Shown: positions 17,912 to 28,777, counted from the first letter of the stretch. The stretch is DNA of 64,000 nucleotides from Pseudonocardia sp. MH-G8 (GCF_002262885.1 NZ_NKYF01000004.1:248710-312709), one strand, 5' to 3'. Program-made: numbers and translations. The notes: generated by a model from the sequence alone, not told the origin.

Positions 17912-20254
17912 TCAGTCGTTGTCGGCGCCGGGGGTGTTCTTCGCGACCTGCATCAGGAACTCGATGTTGGTACGCGTCTTGCGGAGCTGGGTGAGCAGCA
18001 GGTCGATGGCCTGCTGGTCGTCCAGCGCGGCGAGCACCCGGCGGAGCTTCACCATGACGGCGTACTCGTCCGGCGACATGATCAGCTCTTCCTTGCGGGT
18101 GCCGGAGTCGCCCACGTCGATGGCGGGGAACACCCGCTTGTCGGCGATGCGGCGGTCCAGCTTCAGCTCGGCGTTGCCGGTGCCCTTGAACTCCTCGAAG
18201 ATGACGGTGTCCATCGTGGACCCGGTCTCGACCAGCGCCGTGGCGAAGATCGTGAGCGAGCCGCCGTCCTCGATGTTGCGCGCCGCGCCGAGGAAACGCT
18301 TCGGCGGGTAGAGCGCCGTGGAGTCGACACCACCGGACAGGATGCGCCCGGACGCCGGCGCGGCCAGGTTGTAGGCCCGGCCGAGCCGCGTGATGTTGTC
18401 GAGCAGCACCACCACGTCGTGGCCCATCTCGACCAGGCGCTTCGCCCGCTCGATCGACAGCTCCGCGATCGTGGTGTGGTCCGACGGAGGCCGGTCGAAG
18501 GTGGAGGCGATGACCTCGCCCTTCACCGACCGCTGCATGTCGGTGACCTCCTCCGGCCGCTCGTCCACGAGGACGACCATGAGGTGGCATTCGGGGTTGT
18601 TGGTGGTGATCGCGTTGGCGATGTTCTGCATGATCGTGGTCTTGCCCGCCTTGGGCGGGGACACGATCAGCGCGCGCTGGCCCTTGCCGACCGGCATCAC
18701 CAGGTCGATGACGCGGGTGGTCAGCTTGTGCGGCTCGGTCTCCAGGCGCAGCCGCTCATTGGGGTAGAGCGGGGTGAGCTTGGTGAACTCGGGCCGGTCC
18801 TTCGCGGCGTCCGGGTCCTGCCCGTTGACCGAGTCGACCCGGACCAGCGGGTTGAACTTCTGCCGCGACTGCTCGCCCTCGCGGGGCTCACGCACGGCGC
18901 CGGTGATCGCGTCGCCGCGACGCAGGCCGTACTTGCGGACCAGCGACAGCGAGACGTAGCAGTCGGTGGGCCCGGACAGGTAGCCGGTGGTGCGGACGAA
19001 CGCGTAGTTGTCCAGGATGTCGACGATGCCGGCCACCGGCAGCAGCACGTCGTTGTCGCGCACCTCGGTGTCGACGTTGCCCTGGCCGCCGCCACCGGTG
19101 CTGCGGTCGCGGTCACGGCCCCGGCGACGGTCCCGGAAGCGGCGACCGCGCCGGCCCCGCCCGTCGCCGTCGTCGTCATCGTCGTCGGGACGGTTGTCGC
19201 GCGGCCCGCGCGAGTCGGGGCGGTTGTCGCCGCGGTTGTCCGGGCGGTCGCCGCGGTTGTCCGGGCGGTCGCCGCGGTTGTCGCCGCGGTTGTCCGGCCG
19301 GTCAGCCCGGCTGTCGCCACGGTTGTCCGGCCGGTCGCCACGACCGCCGCGAGCACCGTCGCGGTCACCACGACCGCCGTCGCGCTCGGCGCGGCCCTCG
19401 TCACGACGGCTGTCCTGACGCGACTCGCCGGCGTCACGGGTGCGGTCGCGCGGCCGCTCCTCCACCGGGGTGTCGGCGGGAGCCGGGGCCGCAGCCTGCT
19501 CGGGGGCCTGTCCCGACTGCTGCCCCGACTGCTGCTCGGCGCGGTTACGCCGGCTCTGCCGGGAGCGGCGGGTGGTGGGTGCGGGTGCCTCGGTCGCGGC
19601 GTCCGCCTGCGGGGCGGCAGCGGTGTCCGTGGCAGGAGCCTCCGTGGCAGGAGCCTCCGCAGCAGGGGCCTCCGGAGTGGCCTCCGCAGGCGCCTTGGCC
19701 TGCTCCGCCTTCCGGGGCGTGGCCTGCGCGGCAGGGGCGGAGCCGTTCACCGCGGGCGCCTCGGCCTGCGCGGCGGACTTCGCCGGCGCTCCCGCGGGCC
19801 GCGACGCGGCACGGCGGCGGCGCGTGGGCGCGGTGGCCGGCGGCGCCTCGGGGGCAGCGGTCTCGGCCGAGACGGTGCCGGTGGACGGCTCGGTGGCCGC
19901 AGGCTTCGTGTCGGCAGCGGGCTTCGTGTCCACAACAGGCTTCGCGTCCGCAGCAGGCTTCGCAGCCGGGGCCGAGCCGTTCACGGCGGGCGCCTCGGCG
20001 GCGCTCGGCGCGGCAGGCTCGGAGCCGTTCTCCGGCAGCGGGAGTTGGCCCGACGCCGCCTTCTTGCGGCTCGGCGACTCGCCCTGCTTCTCCTTGATGG
20101 CCGCGATCAGATCGCCCTTGCGCATCCCGGCGATGCCGGTGATGTTCAGCTCGCCGGCCAGCTGGCGGAGCTCCGCCAGCACCATGCCGGTGAGGCCTCC
20201 GCGCTTGCGCGGTGCGGGCGACGCCTCAGTGCTGACGAGATCGGTCTCGCTCAC
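17912..20254 (-). CDS. rho: Transcription termination factor Rho with long disordered insert
   Basis: This 780-residue protein is nearly twice the length of E. coli Rho (419). The N-terminal RHO-N helices (LTGMVLAELRQLAGELNITGIAGMRKGDLIAAI) are followed by about 330 residues of low complexity. The first part of these is rich in A, P, T and E; the second is rich in R, G, D and N, with repeated DRPDNRGD units and a DDDDDD run. RNA-binding and ATPase domains then follow, with VSPPKAGKTT (P-loop, about residue 535) and VVLVDERPEEVTDM. The GTG at 20254 has AGGAAGGA about 8 bases upstream. Such inserts are known in actinobacterial Rho and give extra RNA binding. The terminator hairpin lies just after the stop. 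Confidence 0.96.
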   Translation of the reverse strand: MSETDLVSTEASPAPRKRGGLTGMVLAELRQLAGELNITGIAGMRKGDLIAAIKEKQGESPSRKKAASGQLPLPENGSEPAAPSAAEAPAVNGSAPAAKPAADAKPVVDTKPAADTKPAATEPSTGTVSAETAAPEAPPATAPTRRRRAASRPAGAPAKSAAQAEAPAVNGSAPAAQATPRKAEQAKAPAEATPEAPAAEAPATEAPATDTAAAPQADAATEAPAPTTRRSRQSRRNRAEQQSGQQSGQAPEQAAAPAPADTPVEERPRDRTRDAGESRQDSRRDEGRAERDGGRGDRDGARGGRGDRPDNRGDSRADRPDNRGDNRGDRPDNRGDRPDNRGDNRPDSRGPRDNRPDDDDDDGDGRGRRGRRFRDRRRGRDRDRSTGGGGQGNVDTEVRDNDVLLPVAGIVDILDNYAFVRTTGYLSGPTDCYVSLSLVRKYGLRRGDAITGAVREPREGEQSRQKFNPLVRVDSVNGQDPDAAKDRPEFTKLTPLYPNERLRLETEPHKLTTRVIDLVMPVGKGQRALIVSPPKAGKTTIMQNIANAITTNNPECHLMVVLVDERPEEVTDMQRSVKGEVIASTFDRPPSDHTTIAELSIERAKRLVEMGHDVVVLLDNITRLGRAYNLAAPASGRILSGGVDSTALYPPKRFLGAARNIEDGGSLTIFATALVETGSTMDTVIFEEFKGTGNAELKLDRRIADKRVFPAIDVGDSGTRKEELIMSPDEYAVMVKLRRVLAALDDQQAIDLLLTQLRKTRTNIEFLMQVAKNTPGADND

Positions 20255-20572
20255 AGATGTCCTTCCTGACCGACCGGGCCTCGAGCCCTGATCAGCGGGA
20301 TTCACACACTCGCCCGGACGGTGTGCCGGACGACATGTCGGTCAACGGGTCGCGGGATGAGCGGCCGCCCCGACAGGCAAGGGCGGCGATCATCGCGACG
20401 GTCACGGGAATTGGCCGCTCGGGTCGGAACCGGTCCTGGCGATGCTGATTGGCAGATTCCGGCTCGAGTGGCCACGCGGATGCCGCGTGGATCGCCGTTG
20501 CGATGCCGAGCGTAGACGTTCCCACCGCGCCCCGGCAACAACCCCCCGTGACCGGCGCGCCGGACGGGCGGA
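20255..20572 (-). promoter_or_regulatory. rho leader and promoter region
   Basis: The 318-base gap between thrB and rho has no convincing gene. On the minus strand a TTGCCG ... 18 bases ... TACGCT pair (about 20510-20545) could be a promoter. A perfect CCACGCGG-ATG-CCGCGTGG hairpin at 20472-20490 lies in the predicted leader. A long leader before rho is common and often used for autogenous control; that role is inference here. Confidence 0.35.
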
Positions 20573-21475
20573 TCAGCCGATCTCCACTCGCGCCCCGACG
20601 TTGTCGACCGGGAGCGGGAGGACGGTGAAGCCGTCGACCGCCAGGTCGGACGGGAGGGTGCCGTCGCCGGTCAGCGCCAGCACCGTGGGCCCGGCCCCGG
20701 AGATCGCGGCGGCGACGCCCTGCTCACGCAGCGCATCCACCAGGTCCGCGGACTGCGGGTACGCCGGCCGCCGGTAGCCCTGGTGCAGCCGGTCCTCGGT
20801 GGCCGGCAGCAACAGGTCGGGCCGCTGGGTGAAGGCCAGCACCGCGAGTGCGGTGCGGCTGCCCGTGAAGGCGGCGTCCACCAACGGGACCCGCTCGGGC
20901 AGGAGCCCTCGGGTGGTGCTGGTGAGCGATTCGGTTCCCGCGACGAGCGCCACCGGGCGGATGCCCGGATGCGCGTCGAGCCGTACAGCGTGGAACCTCT
21001 CCGCCGTATTCCCAGGGGTTTCCCAGGCCAGCACGAACCCGCCGAGCAGGCTGGCCGCCGCGTTGTCGGCGTGGCCCTCCATCCCGGCCGCAACCTGCAG
21101 GACGGTGTCGCGTTCGAGCTCGGCGTCGCGCCCGGCGAGCACGACGGCCGCCACCGCGCCCGCCACCGCGGCCGCTGCCGAACTGCCGAGCCCGCGCGAG
21201 TGCGGGATCGCGTTGCGGCAGCGCAGCCGCAGACCGGAAGGCGCGTCACCGACGATGTTCCAGGCCGTGCGCATGGCCTTGACGACGAGGTGACCTTCGT
21301 CGCACGGCACGCGGCCGGCGCCCTCACCCCCGACGTCGACGGCGAGGCCGTCCGCGGCCACGGACACCTCGATCTCGTCGTAGAGCCCGAGCGCGAGCCC
21401 GAGGGCGTCGAAGCCGGGGCCGAGGTTCGCCGACGAGGCCGGCACCCGCACCCGGACCTCGGAAGGCCGCCCCAT
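20573..21475 (-). CDS. thrB: Homoserine kinase
   Basis: This 300-residue GHMP-family kinase phosphorylates L-homoserine for threonine synthesis. It has the N-terminal VRVPASSANLGPGFDALGLAL, the ATP-binding PHSRGLGSSAAAAVAGA segment and the C-terminal GVAAAISGAGPTVLALTGDG motif. The ATG at 21475 is the start. It lies 40 bases after the thrC stop, as the last gene of the hom-thrC-thrB operon. Confidence 0.95.
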   Translation of the reverse strand: MGRPSEVRVRVPASSANLGPGFDALGLALGLYDEIEVSVAADGLAVDVGGEGAGRVPCDEGHLVVKAMRTAWNIVGDAPSGLRLRCRNAIPHSRGLGSSAAAAVAGAVAAVVLAGRDAELERDTVLQVAAGMEGHADNAAASLLGGFVLAWETPGNTAERFHAVRLDAHPGIRPVALVAGTESLTSTTRGLLPERVPLVDAAFTGSRTALAVLAFTQRPDLLLPATEDRLHQGYRRPAYPQSADLVDALREQGVAAAISGAGPTVLALTGDGTLPSDLAVDGFTVLPLPVDNVGARVEIG

Positions 21476-21515
21476 CAGCAGCCCGCCTTCGGCGGCCGTG
21501 AGTGGATACGAGTGC

Positions 21516-22592
21516 TCATGCGAGTTCCAGCGCTGCGGCGACGGCGCTCGGGTCGATCGGCACCACTGTGGGCTCGGGCGCGGCGAGCAGCGCGGTGTCC
21601 GGGTCCTTCAGGCCGTGGCCGGTGACGGTGCACACGACGAGCGACCCGCGCGGCAGCGTGCCGTCGGCCACCGACTGCAGCAGCCCTGCGACGCTGGCCG
21701 CGGAGGCGGGCTCGACGAACACGCCCTCCCGCGCGGACAGCAACCGGTAGGCCGCGAGGATCTCGTCGTCGGTGACGGCGGCGAACCGCCCGTGCGACTC
21801 GTCGCGCGCCGTGACGGCGGGCCCCCAGGATGCGGGCGCCCCGATCCGGATGGCCGTGGCGATCGTCTCCGGCGCCACCACGGGCTCGCCGTGCACCAGC
21901 GGGGCCGCCCCGGCGGCCTGGAACCCGAACATGCGCGGCGCCGCGTCGATCAGCCCGTCCGCGAGGTACGCGCGGTAGCCCGCCCAGTACGCGGTGATGT
22001 TGCCGGCGTTGCCCACGGGCAGGCAGTGCACGTCGGGGGCGCGGCCGAGCTCGTCGCAGATCTCGTACGCCGCGCTCGCCTGGCCTGCGATCCGCGTGGG
22101 GTTCACGGAGTTGACGAGCGCGGCCACCGGGAAGTCGGCCGTCGTCTTGCGGGCCAGTTCGAGGCAGTCGTCGAAGTTGCCGTCGATCTGCAGGATCCGC
22201 GCGCCGTGCGCCACGGCCTGCGCCAGCTTCCCGAGCGCGATCTTGCCCTGCGGCACGAGGACCGCGCAGGTCAGGCCCGCGCGCGTGGCGTAGGCGGCGG
22301 CCGACGCAGAGGTGTTGCCGGTGGACGCGCAGAGCACGCCCTGCTTGCCGTTGGCGAGCGCATCGGTGACCGCCACCGTCATCCCGCGGTCCTTGAACGA
22401 GCCCGTGGGGTTGGCGCCGTCGACCTTGAGGAACACCTCGCAGCCGGTCTCCGCGGACAGGTGCGGCGCCGGCAGCAGCGGGGTGCCGCCCTCGCCGAGG
22501 GAGACGATCTTCCAACCCGGTTGCACCGGCATCCGGTCCCGGTAGGCCTCGATCACACCCGGCCAGCGGGTGAGCCCCTGTGTGGTCGTCAT
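21516..22592 (-). CDS. thrC: Threonine synthase
   Basis: This 358-residue PLP enzyme turns O-phosphohomoserine into threonine. The PLP lysine is K67 in the conserved [11 protein letters not shown], and the phosphate-binding [15 protein letters not shown] segment is intact. The length matches the short actinobacterial class. The start codon overlaps the hom stop by four bases (ATGA), so the two are translationally coupled. Confidence 0.95.
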   Translation of the reverse strand: MTTTQGLTRWPGVIEAYRDRMPVQPGWKIVSLGEGGTPLLPAPHLSAETGCEVFLKVDGANPTGSFKDRGMTVAVTDALANGKQGVLCASTGNTSASAAAYATRAGLTCAVLVPQGKIALGKLAQAVAHGARILQIDGNFDDCLELARKTTADFPVAALVNSVNPTRIAGQASAAYEICDELGRAPDVHCLPVGNAGNITAYWAGYRAYLADGLIDAAPRMFGFQAAGAAPLVHGEPVVAPETIATAIRIGAPASWGPAVTARDESHGRFAAVTDDEILAAYRLLSAREGVFVEPASAASVAGLLQSVADGTLPRGSLVVCTVTGHGLKDPDTALLAAPEPTVVPIDPSAVAAALELA

Positions 22593-23914
22593 CCCGCCAC
22601 TCCCTTCCGGCCCAGGTCCTCGACCCGCAGCACGCTGTGGACGCCGTGGACGACGTCGAGTCCGGCGAGCACGTCCACCGTGGCGGCCAGGGCGGCCTCC
22701 GGGGCCGCGTGGGTGACGACCACGAGCCGCGCCGCCTCGGTGCCGTTGCCGTCGCCGGACTGGCGCGCCGCGGCGATGCTGACGCCGTGCCGGGCGAACT
22801 CGCCGGTGATCGTGGAGAGCACGCCCGCGCGGTCGGCCACCTCGAGGCTCACGTGGTAACGCGTGGGCAGCGTGCCGATCGGGCGGACGGGCAGGCCCGC
22901 GTACGCCGACTCCCGCGGCCCGCGCCCGCCCAACACCCGGTTGCGGGCCACCGCCACGAGGTCGCCGAGCACCGCGCTCGCCGTGGGGGCGCCGCCCGCA
23001 CCCTGCCCGTAGAACATCAGCTGGCCCGCGGCCTCCGCCTCGACGAACACGGCGTTGAACGCGCCGTCCACGGACGCGAGCGGGTGCGTGGCCGGGATCA
23101 TCGCGGGGTACACGCGCGCCGAGACGGACTCGGGGGTGGTGGAGTCCGCAGGCGTGCGCTCGCAGATCGCCAGCAGCTTGATCACACAGCCCATGCCGGT
23201 GGCGGCCGCGATGTCGGCGGCCGTGACCGTGCGGATGCCCTCGCAGTGCACGTCGACGGAGGCGACGCGGGTGTGGAACGCCAGCGACGCGAGGATCGCC
23301 GCCTTCGACGCGGCGTCGTAGCCGTCGACGTCGGCGCTCGGGTCGGCCTCGGCGTAGCCCAGCCGCGTGGCCTCCTCGAGCGCGTCGGCGTAGCTCGCCC
23401 CCGACGCGGTCATCGCGGAGAGGATGAAGTTCGTGGTGCCGTTGACGATCCCCGCGACGCGCGTGATGCGGTCACCCGCGAGGGACTCCCGAAGCGGGCG
23501 CAGCAGCGGGATCGCCCCGGCGACGGACGCCTCGTAGTAGAGGTCCGCACCGGAGGCGTCGGCGGCCTCGGCGAGCGCGGGACCGTCCTCGGCGAGCAGC
23601 GCCTTGTTCGCCGTGACGACGGACTTGCCGGCCTTCAGCGCCTCCAGCAGCAGCGTGCGCGCCGGTTCGATGCCGCCGATCACCTCGACCACGACGTCGA
23701 CGTCCTCGCGCGTGACGAGGCCGGTGGCATCGGTGGTGATCAGGTCCTCGAGCTCGGGATGCTTGTGCGGGCGGCGGACGGCGACACCGACCAGCTCGAC
23801 CGGAGCGCCCGCGCGTGCGGTGAGCTCGTCGGCCTGCTCGCGCAGCAGCCGCACCACCTCGCCGCCGACGGTGCCGCAGCCCAGCATGGCGACGCGGACG
23901 GGTTTCACAGCCAC
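22589..23914 (-). CDS. hom: Homoserine dehydrogenase
   Basis: This 441-residue NAD(P)-dependent enzyme reduces aspartate semialdehyde to homoserine, the branch point to threonine and methionine. It shows the Rossmann start [19 protein letters not shown], the catalytic-domain segments [16 protein letters not shown] and [14 protein letters not shown], and a C-terminal ACT domain ([21 protein letters not shown], about residues 350-420) that commonly gives threonine feedback inhibition. The ATG at 23914 is the start, 51 bases after the lysA stop. Confidence 0.95.
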   Translation of the reverse strand: MAVKPVRVAMLGCGTVGGEVVRLLREQADELTARAGAPVELVGVAVRRPHKHPELEDLITTDATGLVTREDVDVVVEVIGGIEPARTLLLEALKAGKSVVTANKALLAEDGPALAEAADASGADLYYEASVAGAIPLLRPLRESLAGDRITRVAGIVNGTTNFILSAMTASGASYADALEEATRLGYAEADPSADVDGYDAASKAAILASLAFHTRVASVDVHCEGIRTVTAADIAAATGMGCVIKLLAICERTPADSTTPESVSARVYPAMIPATHPLASVDGAFNAVFVEAEAAGQLMFYGQGAGGAPTASAVLGDLVAVARNRVLGGRGPRESAYAGLPVRPIGTLPTRYHVSLEVADRAGVLSTITGEFARHGVSIAAARQSGDGNGTEAARLVVVTHAAPEAALAATVDVLAGLDVVHGVHSVLRVEDLGRKGVAG

Positions 23915-23965
23915 CCCCCGATCATCGCCGGTACCGGCAACCGCTGGGCGCCCGGGTGGGAGTCC

Positions 23966-25408
23966 TCACGCGTCCACCTCGAGCCGGAACTGGTCCTCGG
24001 GCGTCTCGCGGCGCAGCAGCAGCCGCGCCCGCCCGTCGCGCACGGCCACGACCGCGGGCCGCGGCAGGCGGTTGTAGGAGCTGGCCATCGAGTAGCAGTA
24101 GGCGCCGGTGGCCGCCACCGCGAGCAGGTCACCGGGCGCCACGTCGGCGGGCAGCCAGCAGTCGCGCACCACGATGTCGCCGCTCTCGCAGTGCTTGCCG
24201 ACCACCCGCGACAGCGCCGCGTCACCGGTGCCGTCACGCTGCGAGGAGCGCGAGACGAGCCGACAGTCGTACACCGCGTCGTAGAGCGCGGTGCGGATGT
24301 TGTCGCTCATCCCGCCGTCCACGCTGACGTAGCGCCGCGCCGACGTCCCACCCAGCGGCACGTCCTTGAGGGTGCCGACGGTGTAGAGCGTGATCCCGGC
24401 GGGCCCGGCGATCGCCCGGCCGGGCTCGACCGCGAGGTGCGGCACGTCCAGGTCCGCGCCGTGGCACTCCCGCTTGACGATCCCGCGCAGCTCCTCGGCC
24501 AGCTCGGGGACGTCCACCGGGGACTCCTGCGCCCGGTAGGCGATCCCGAACCCGCCGCCGAGGTCGAGGGTGGTGAGCGCGGCCAGCGCGTCGCCGCCGT
24601 GCTCCTTGTGCAGCTGTGCGAGGAACCGCACGACGCGGTGCGCGGCCACCTCGAAGCCCTCGGTGTCGAAGATCTGGCTGCCGATGTGGCTGTGCAGGCC
24701 GTCGAGCACGAGCCCGTCGGCCGCGAGGACGCGCCGCACGGCCTCGGCCGCCGCGCTCGCCTCCCCGCCCGCGATGGAGAAGCCGAACTTCTGGTCCTCG
24801 TGGGCGGTGGCGATGAACTCGTGCGTGTGAGCCTCGACGCCGACGGTCAGGCGCACCATCACCGGCACCGTCACGCCGCGCTCGCGGGCGACGGCGTCCA
24901 GGCGGGCGATCTCGTGGAACGAGTCGAGGACCACCCGGCCCACGCCCGCCTCGACGGCCGCAACGAGCTCCTCGGTGGACTTGTTGTTGCCGTGCAGCGC
25001 GATCCGCTCGGCCGGGAACCCGGCGCGCAGCGCCACGGCGAGCTCGCCGCCGCTCGCGACGTCCAGGCTCAGGCCCTCCTCGGCCACCCAGCGGGCCACC
25101 TCGACGGACAGGAAAGCCTTCGCCGCGTAGTGCACCGCGGACGCGCCGAACGCGGCCGCGAACTCGGCGGCCCGGGAGCGGAAGTCACCCTCGTCGATCA
25201 CGAACAGCGGGGTGCCGTAGCGCTCGGCGAGCTCCCGGACGTCGACGCCGGCGACCTCCACCGCGCCCCCCTCGGAGCGGGCGGCGTGGCGCGGCCACAC
25301 GGCGGGAGCGAGCTCGTCGAGCCCGGCGGCGTCGGTGGGCCGCAGGCCCGCGGTCTCCGGCGGGACCGAGATGCCGGCATGCAGCGGGCCGGCGGGGTGG
25401 GCGTTCAT
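23966..25408 (-). CDS. lysA: Diaminopimelate decarboxylase
   Basis: This 480-residue PLP enzyme of the alanine racemase-like fold performs the last step of lysine synthesis. The PLP lysine is K97 in [10 protein letters not shown]. Other landmarks are [35 protein letters not shown], and the active-site CESGDIV near the C-terminus. The ATG at 25408 is preferred. The N-terminal extension of about 50 residues before the barrel is typical of actinobacterial LysA. It lies 85 bases downstream of argS, and hom follows 51 bases after its stop. Confidence 0.95.
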   Translation of the reverse strand: MNAHPAGPLHAGISVPPETAGLRPTDAAGLDELAPAVWPRHAARSEGGAVEVAGVDVRELAERYGTPLFVIDEGDFRSRAAEFAAAFGASAVHYAAKAFLSVEVARWVAEEGLSLDVASGGELAVALRAGFPAERIALHGNNKSTEELVAAVEAGVGRVVLDSFHEIARLDAVARERGVTVPVMVRLTVGVEAHTHEFIATAHEDQKFGFSIAGGEASAAAEAVRRVLAADGLVLDGLHSHIGSQIFDTEGFEVAAHRVVRFLAQLHKEHGGDALAALTTLDLGGGFGIAYRAQESPVDVPELAEELRGIVKRECHGADLDVPHLAVEPGRAIAGPAGITLYTVGTLKDVPLGGTSARRYVSVDGGMSDNIRTALYDAVYDCRLVSRSSQRDGTGDAALSRVVGKHCESGDIVVRDCWLPADVAPGDLLAVAATGAYCYSMASSYNRLPRPAVVAVRDGRARLLLRRETPEDQFRLEVDA

Positions 25409-25430
25409 GACTCTGCCTCTTGATCGACAT

Positions 25431-25473
25431 TTCGGCGCGTTCCCGGGCGGATCCGACACGTTTTCGCGCCGAA
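25431..25473 (-). promoter_or_regulatory. Inverted repeat between argS and lysA
   Basis: TTCGGCGCG (25431-25439) pairs with CGCGCCGAA (25465-25473) across a 25-base loop, about 20 bases upstream of the lysA start. It may be an attenuator or a weak terminator after argS. No lysine riboswitch fold is evident. Confidence 0.4.
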
Positions 25474-25493
25474 CCGCTGATCATGGCCTGCGT

Positions 25494-27143
25494 TCACATC
25501 CGCTCCGGTGCCGAGACCCCGAGCAGCCCGAGCCCGTTGGCGAACACCTGGCGCGCGGCGACGCACAGCGCCAGCCGGGCCCGGTGCAGGTCGCCGATCT
25601 CCTCGTCGCCCATCGGCAGCACCCGGCACGAGTCGTAGAACTTGTGGTAGGCGCTGGCCAGCTGCTCCAGGTACCGGGCCACGCGGTGGGGCTCGCGCAG
25701 CTCGGCCGCCGTGGCCACCACGCCCGGGAACTCCCCGATCGTACGGATCAGATCGCCCTCGCGCGGGTGCTCGAGCAGGCCGAAGGACTCCCCCGGCTCG
25801 AGGCCGAGGTCGGCGGCGTTGCGGGCGAGCGAGGCCAGCCGGGCGTGGGCGTACTGGACGTAGAAGACGGGGTTGTCGTTCGAGCGCTTGACCAGCAGGT
25901 CGAGGTCGATGTCCAGCGGCGAGTCGACCGACGAGCGCACCAGCGAGTAGCGGGCCGCGTCCACGCCGACGGCCTCGACCAGGTCGTCCATCGTGACGGT
26001 GTTGCCCGCGCGCTTGCTCATCCGCACCGGCTTGCCGTCCTTGACCAGGTTGACCAGCTGTCCGATCAGCACCTCGACGACGGCCGGGTCGTCGCCGAAC
26101 GCGGCGGCGGAGGCCTTGAGCCGGCCGATGTAGCCGTGGTGGTCCGCCCCGAGCATGTAGATGCACAGGTCGAAGCCGCGCGAGCGCTTGTCGAGCAGGT
26201 AGGCGAGGTCGCCCGCGATGTAGGCCGGGTTGCCGTCGCTCTTGATGACCGGCCGGTCCTTGTCGTCGCCGTACTCCGAGGAGCGCAGCCACCAGGCGCC
26301 CTCGGAGAAGTAGAGGCCACCCGAGTCCTTCAGCCGCTGCACGGCCGCGGCGACCGCGCCCGACTCGTGCAACGACTGCTCGTGGAAGAACACGTCGAAG
26401 TCGGTGCCGAACTCGTGCAGCGTGCGCTTGATGCTGTCGAACATGTGCCCGACCCCGATGCGCCGGAACACCTCGTCGCGCTCGGCGTCGGGCCGGTCGA
26501 GCACGTCCGGCTCGGCCTGCACGACCTGCTGGGCCACCTCGCCGATGTAGGCGCCGGCGTACCCGTTCTCCGGAGTGGGCCTGCCCTGTGCCGCCGCCAC
26601 CAGCGACGCGACGAACCGGTCGATCTGCGAGCCCGCGTCGTTGAAGTAGTACTCGCGGGTGACCTTCGCCCCGCGTGTGCTCAGCACCCGGCCCAGCGCG
26701 TCGCCCACCGCGGCCCACCGCGTGGCCCCCATGTGCAGGGGTCCCGTCGGGTTGGCCGAGACGAACTCGAGGTTGACGTCGCGGCCGGCGTACTCGTCGC
26801 CGCTGCCGTAACCCGCCCCGGCGGAGAGCACCTCGCCGACGACCGCGCCCTGCGCGTCGGCGGCCAGGCGCAGGTTGATGAACCCCGGCCCCGCGACCTC
26901 CGCGCTCGCGATGCCCGTCCGCCCGGCCAGCTCCTCGACGAGCCAGCCCGCCAGGTCCCGCGGCACGACCCCGGCCTTCTTGGCCGTGCGCATGGCCACG
27001 TTGGTGGCGTAGTCGCCGTGCTCCGGGTTGCGCGGGCGCTCCACCGTGACGTCGGCGGGCAGCGCCGCGAGGTCCAGGCCGCGTCGCGTCAGCACGTCGG
27101 ACGCAGCGGCACGGACCAGTTCGGCGAGCAGGGCAGGGGTCAC
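25494..27143 (-). CDS. argS: Arginyl-tRNA synthetase
   Basis: This 549-residue class I synthetase attaches arginine to tRNA-Arg. The HIGH-type motif appears as HMGA at residues 137-140 in [15 protein letters not shown] and the KMSKS-type loop as RMSKR in [12 protein letters not shown]. The N-terminal domain ([13 protein letters not shown]) and the anticodon-binding C-terminus ([15 protein letters not shown]) are both present. The start is a GTG at 27143. In mycobacteria a tRNA-Arg gene also lies upstream of argS, as here. Confidence 0.95.
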   Translation of the reverse strand: MTPALLAELVRAAASDVLTRRGLDLAALPADVTVERPRNPEHGDYATNVAMRTAKKAGVVPRDLAGWLVEELAGRTGIASAEVAGPGFINLRLAADAQGAVVGEVLSAGAGYGSGDEYAGRDVNLEFVSANPTGPLHMGATRWAAVGDALGRVLSTRGAKVTREYYFNDAGSQIDRFVASLVAAAQGRPTPENGYAGAYIGEVAQQVVQAEPDVLDRPDAERDEVFRRIGVGHMFDSIKRTLHEFGTDFDVFFHEQSLHESGAVAAAVQRLKDSGGLYFSEGAWWLRSSEYGDDKDRPVIKSDGNPAYIAGDLAYLLDKRSRGFDLCIYMLGADHHGYIGRLKASAAAFGDDPAVVEVLIGQLVNLVKDGKPVRMSKRAGNTVTMDDLVEAVGVDAARYSLVRSSVDSPLDIDLDLLVKRSNDNPVFYVQYAHARLASLARNAADLGLEPGESFGLLEHPREGDLIRTIGEFPGVVATAAELREPHRVARYLEQLASAYHKFYDSCRVLPMGDEEIGDLHRARLALCVAARQVFANGLGLLGVSAPERM

Positions 27144-27261
27144 CGCTCAAGGATAGGAGGTGCTGCTCACCGGTTTCTCAGGTGGCGCTCCTAGACTGCG
27201 GGCTCGCAAGGGCTGTCCGGGTGACGGCCGCGCATCCCGATTCCGAGCGTCTGGACGTTTC

Positions 27262-28035
27262 ATGGTCAGCGGCAAGACGAGCAAGCGGTCCCGCAGCTCC
27301 AAGACGAAGGTGGTCCAGCAGAAGGCCACGCCGTGGGGTCTCATCGCCGCGGTCGTCGTGGTGGCGCTCTTCGCCGGCGCCGTCTTCGGCTACGCGTTCA
27401 TGCGCAACGAGGAGTCCCAGGCGCAGGCCGACGCGGTGGCGCCCTACACGCCGAGCGCGGAGAACCAGGACCCGTCCACGCAGATCGCCGGCGTCGAGGT
27501 CCTCCCGTTCCAGGGCGGGGTGCACGTCGACGGGGCCACTCAGGTGTCCTACACCCACTTCCCGCCGATGGGCGGCGCCCACGACTACGCATGGGCCGCG
27601 TGCAACGGCGTCGTCTACCCGGAGCCGGTGCGCAACGAGAACATGGTCCACGCCCTCGAGCACGGCACCGTCTGGATCGCCTACAACCCGGACCAGGTCA
27701 ACGGGCCCGCGCTCGACACCCTGCGCAGCAAGGTGGAGGGCCAGCCGTACTCGATGTTGTCGCCCTACCCCGGGCTCGACCGCCCGATCTCGCTCCAGTC
27801 CTGGGGCCACCAGCTGAAGCTCGACGACGCGAACGACCCGCGGATCGACCAGTTCATCACCGCGCTGCGGCTCAACCAGTACCAGCACCCCGAGCCGGGA
27901 GCCAGCTGCAACGAGGCCAACGGCTTCTCCCAGGACAGCCCGCCCGCGTTCGCTCCCCCGCCCGCCCCGGGCACGCCCGGCGCGTACCCCGAGACAGTGC
28001 AGGCGCAGGCGCCCGCCCCCGCTCCGGGGTCATGA
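27262..28035 (+). CDS. DUF3105 membrane-anchored extracytoplasmic protein
   Basis: This 257-residue protein has a basic N-terminus (KTSKRSRSSKTKVV), one membrane segment (WGLIAAVVVVALFAGAVFGYAF, about 25-46), a globular DUF3105 domain and a Pro/Ala-rich tail. The domain carries the family's YTHFPPMGGAHDYAWAACNG and NENMVHALEHGTVWIAYNP segments, with conserved His residues that could bind metal. The function is unknown. The ATG at 27262 gives the typical N-terminus; a GTG at 27160 in frame lacks a usable ribosome site. The stop codon overlaps the next start as ATGA. Confidence 0.85.
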   Translation: MVSGKTSKRSRSSKTKVVQQKATPWGLIAAVVVVALFAGAVFGYAFMRNEESQAQADAVAPYTPSAENQDPSTQIAGVEVLPFQGGVHVDGATQVSYTHFPPMGGAHDYAWAACNGVVYPEPVRNENMVHALEHGTVWIAYNPDQVNGPALDTLRSKVEGQPYSMLSPYPGLDRPISLQSWGHQLKLDDANDPRIDQFITALRLNQYQHPEPGASCNEANGFSQDSPPAFAPPPAPGTPGAYPETVQAQAPAPAPGS

Positions 28036-28742
28036 TGGGAGGGGTGAGCACGCCCACGGCACCCCCTGCCACGCCGACCGGCCCCACGCCGCCGGAAGCC
28101 GGCTGGATCCGTCCGGCGCTCGTCGTCGTCGCCGCCGTGGGCCTCCTGCTGCTCGGTGCGGCCGGCGGGCTGCTCCTAGGCATGCCCGGTTCCTCCGGAC
28201 CCGTCGTGCCGGAGCGCGGCTCCGTGGACGTCGGCTTCGCACAGGACATGACCGTGCACCACCAGCAGGCCGTGACGATGGCCTCCTGGGAGCGCGACCA
28301 CACCACCGACCCGGTGCTGCACCAGCTCGCCTCCGACATCGAGGCCACGCAGGAGGCCCAGATCGGGCGCATGCAGGGCTGGCTCGAGCTGTGGGGCGCC
28401 GCGTCGTTGCCCACCGGCGAGCACATGGCGTGGATGACCGAGCCCGGCCACGGCCATGTGGCCGCGAGTGCGGGCGGCGTCGCCACCATGCCGGGGATGG
28501 CGAGCGACGAGGAGCTCGCCGCCCTGCGCGCTGCCACCGGCCCCGAGCTCGACGTCCTGTTCCTGCAGCTCATGCTGCGTCACCACCAGGGCGGGGCGAG
28601 CATGCTCACCTACGCCGCCGAGCGCGCCGCCGTGCCGCAGGTCCGCAACCTCGCCGAGCAGATGCACCGCTCGCAGTCGGTGGAGACCGACTACCTGCGC
28701 CAACTCCTGGCCGAGCGCGGCGGGCAGCCCCTGCCGCTGTAG
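28032..28742 (+). CDS. DUF305 secreted/membrane protein
   Basis: This 236-residue protein has one N-terminal membrane segment (ALVVVAAVGLLLLGAAGGLLLG) and a ferritin-like helical DUF305 domain. The family's paired histidine motifs are clear: FAQDMTVHHQQAVTMASWE and LMLRHHQGGASM, with a His/Met-rich MTEPGHGHV stretch between them. DUF305 proteins are often linked to copper or other metals in the periplasm, but the exact role is unproven. ATG 28032 overlaps the DUF3105 stop, so the two form a small operon. An ATG at 28035 and a GTG at 28044 are alternative starts. Confidence 0.88.
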   Translation: MMGGVSTPTAPPATPTGPTPPEAGWIRPALVVVAAVGLLLLGAAGGLLLGMPGSSGPVVPERGSVDVGFAQDMTVHHQQAVTMASWERDHTTDPVLHQLASDIEATQEAQIGRMQGWLELWGAASLPTGEHMAWMTEPGHGHVAASAGGVATMPGMASDEELAALRAATGPELDVLFLQLMLRHHQGGASMLTYAAERAAVPQVRNLAEQMHRSQSVETDYLRQLLAERGGQPLPL

Positions 28743-28777
28743 ATCCGGGCGTGCGCTAGGGTTGTGGCATCGCTACG

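Noticed and set aside
18419..20269. 616-residue plus-strand frame opposite rho
   Set aside because: Its sequence is the complement of the rho low-complexity insert (V/A/R/G runs) and has no independent start site or domain.
22580..25423. 947-residue plus-strand frame opposite hom and lysA
   Set aside because: It spans several well-identified genes on the other strand and has shadow composition with no recognisable domain.
25409..25493. Lysine riboswitch before lysA
   Set aside because: The space is only 85 bases and shows one simple inverted repeat, not the multi-helix lysine riboswitch.
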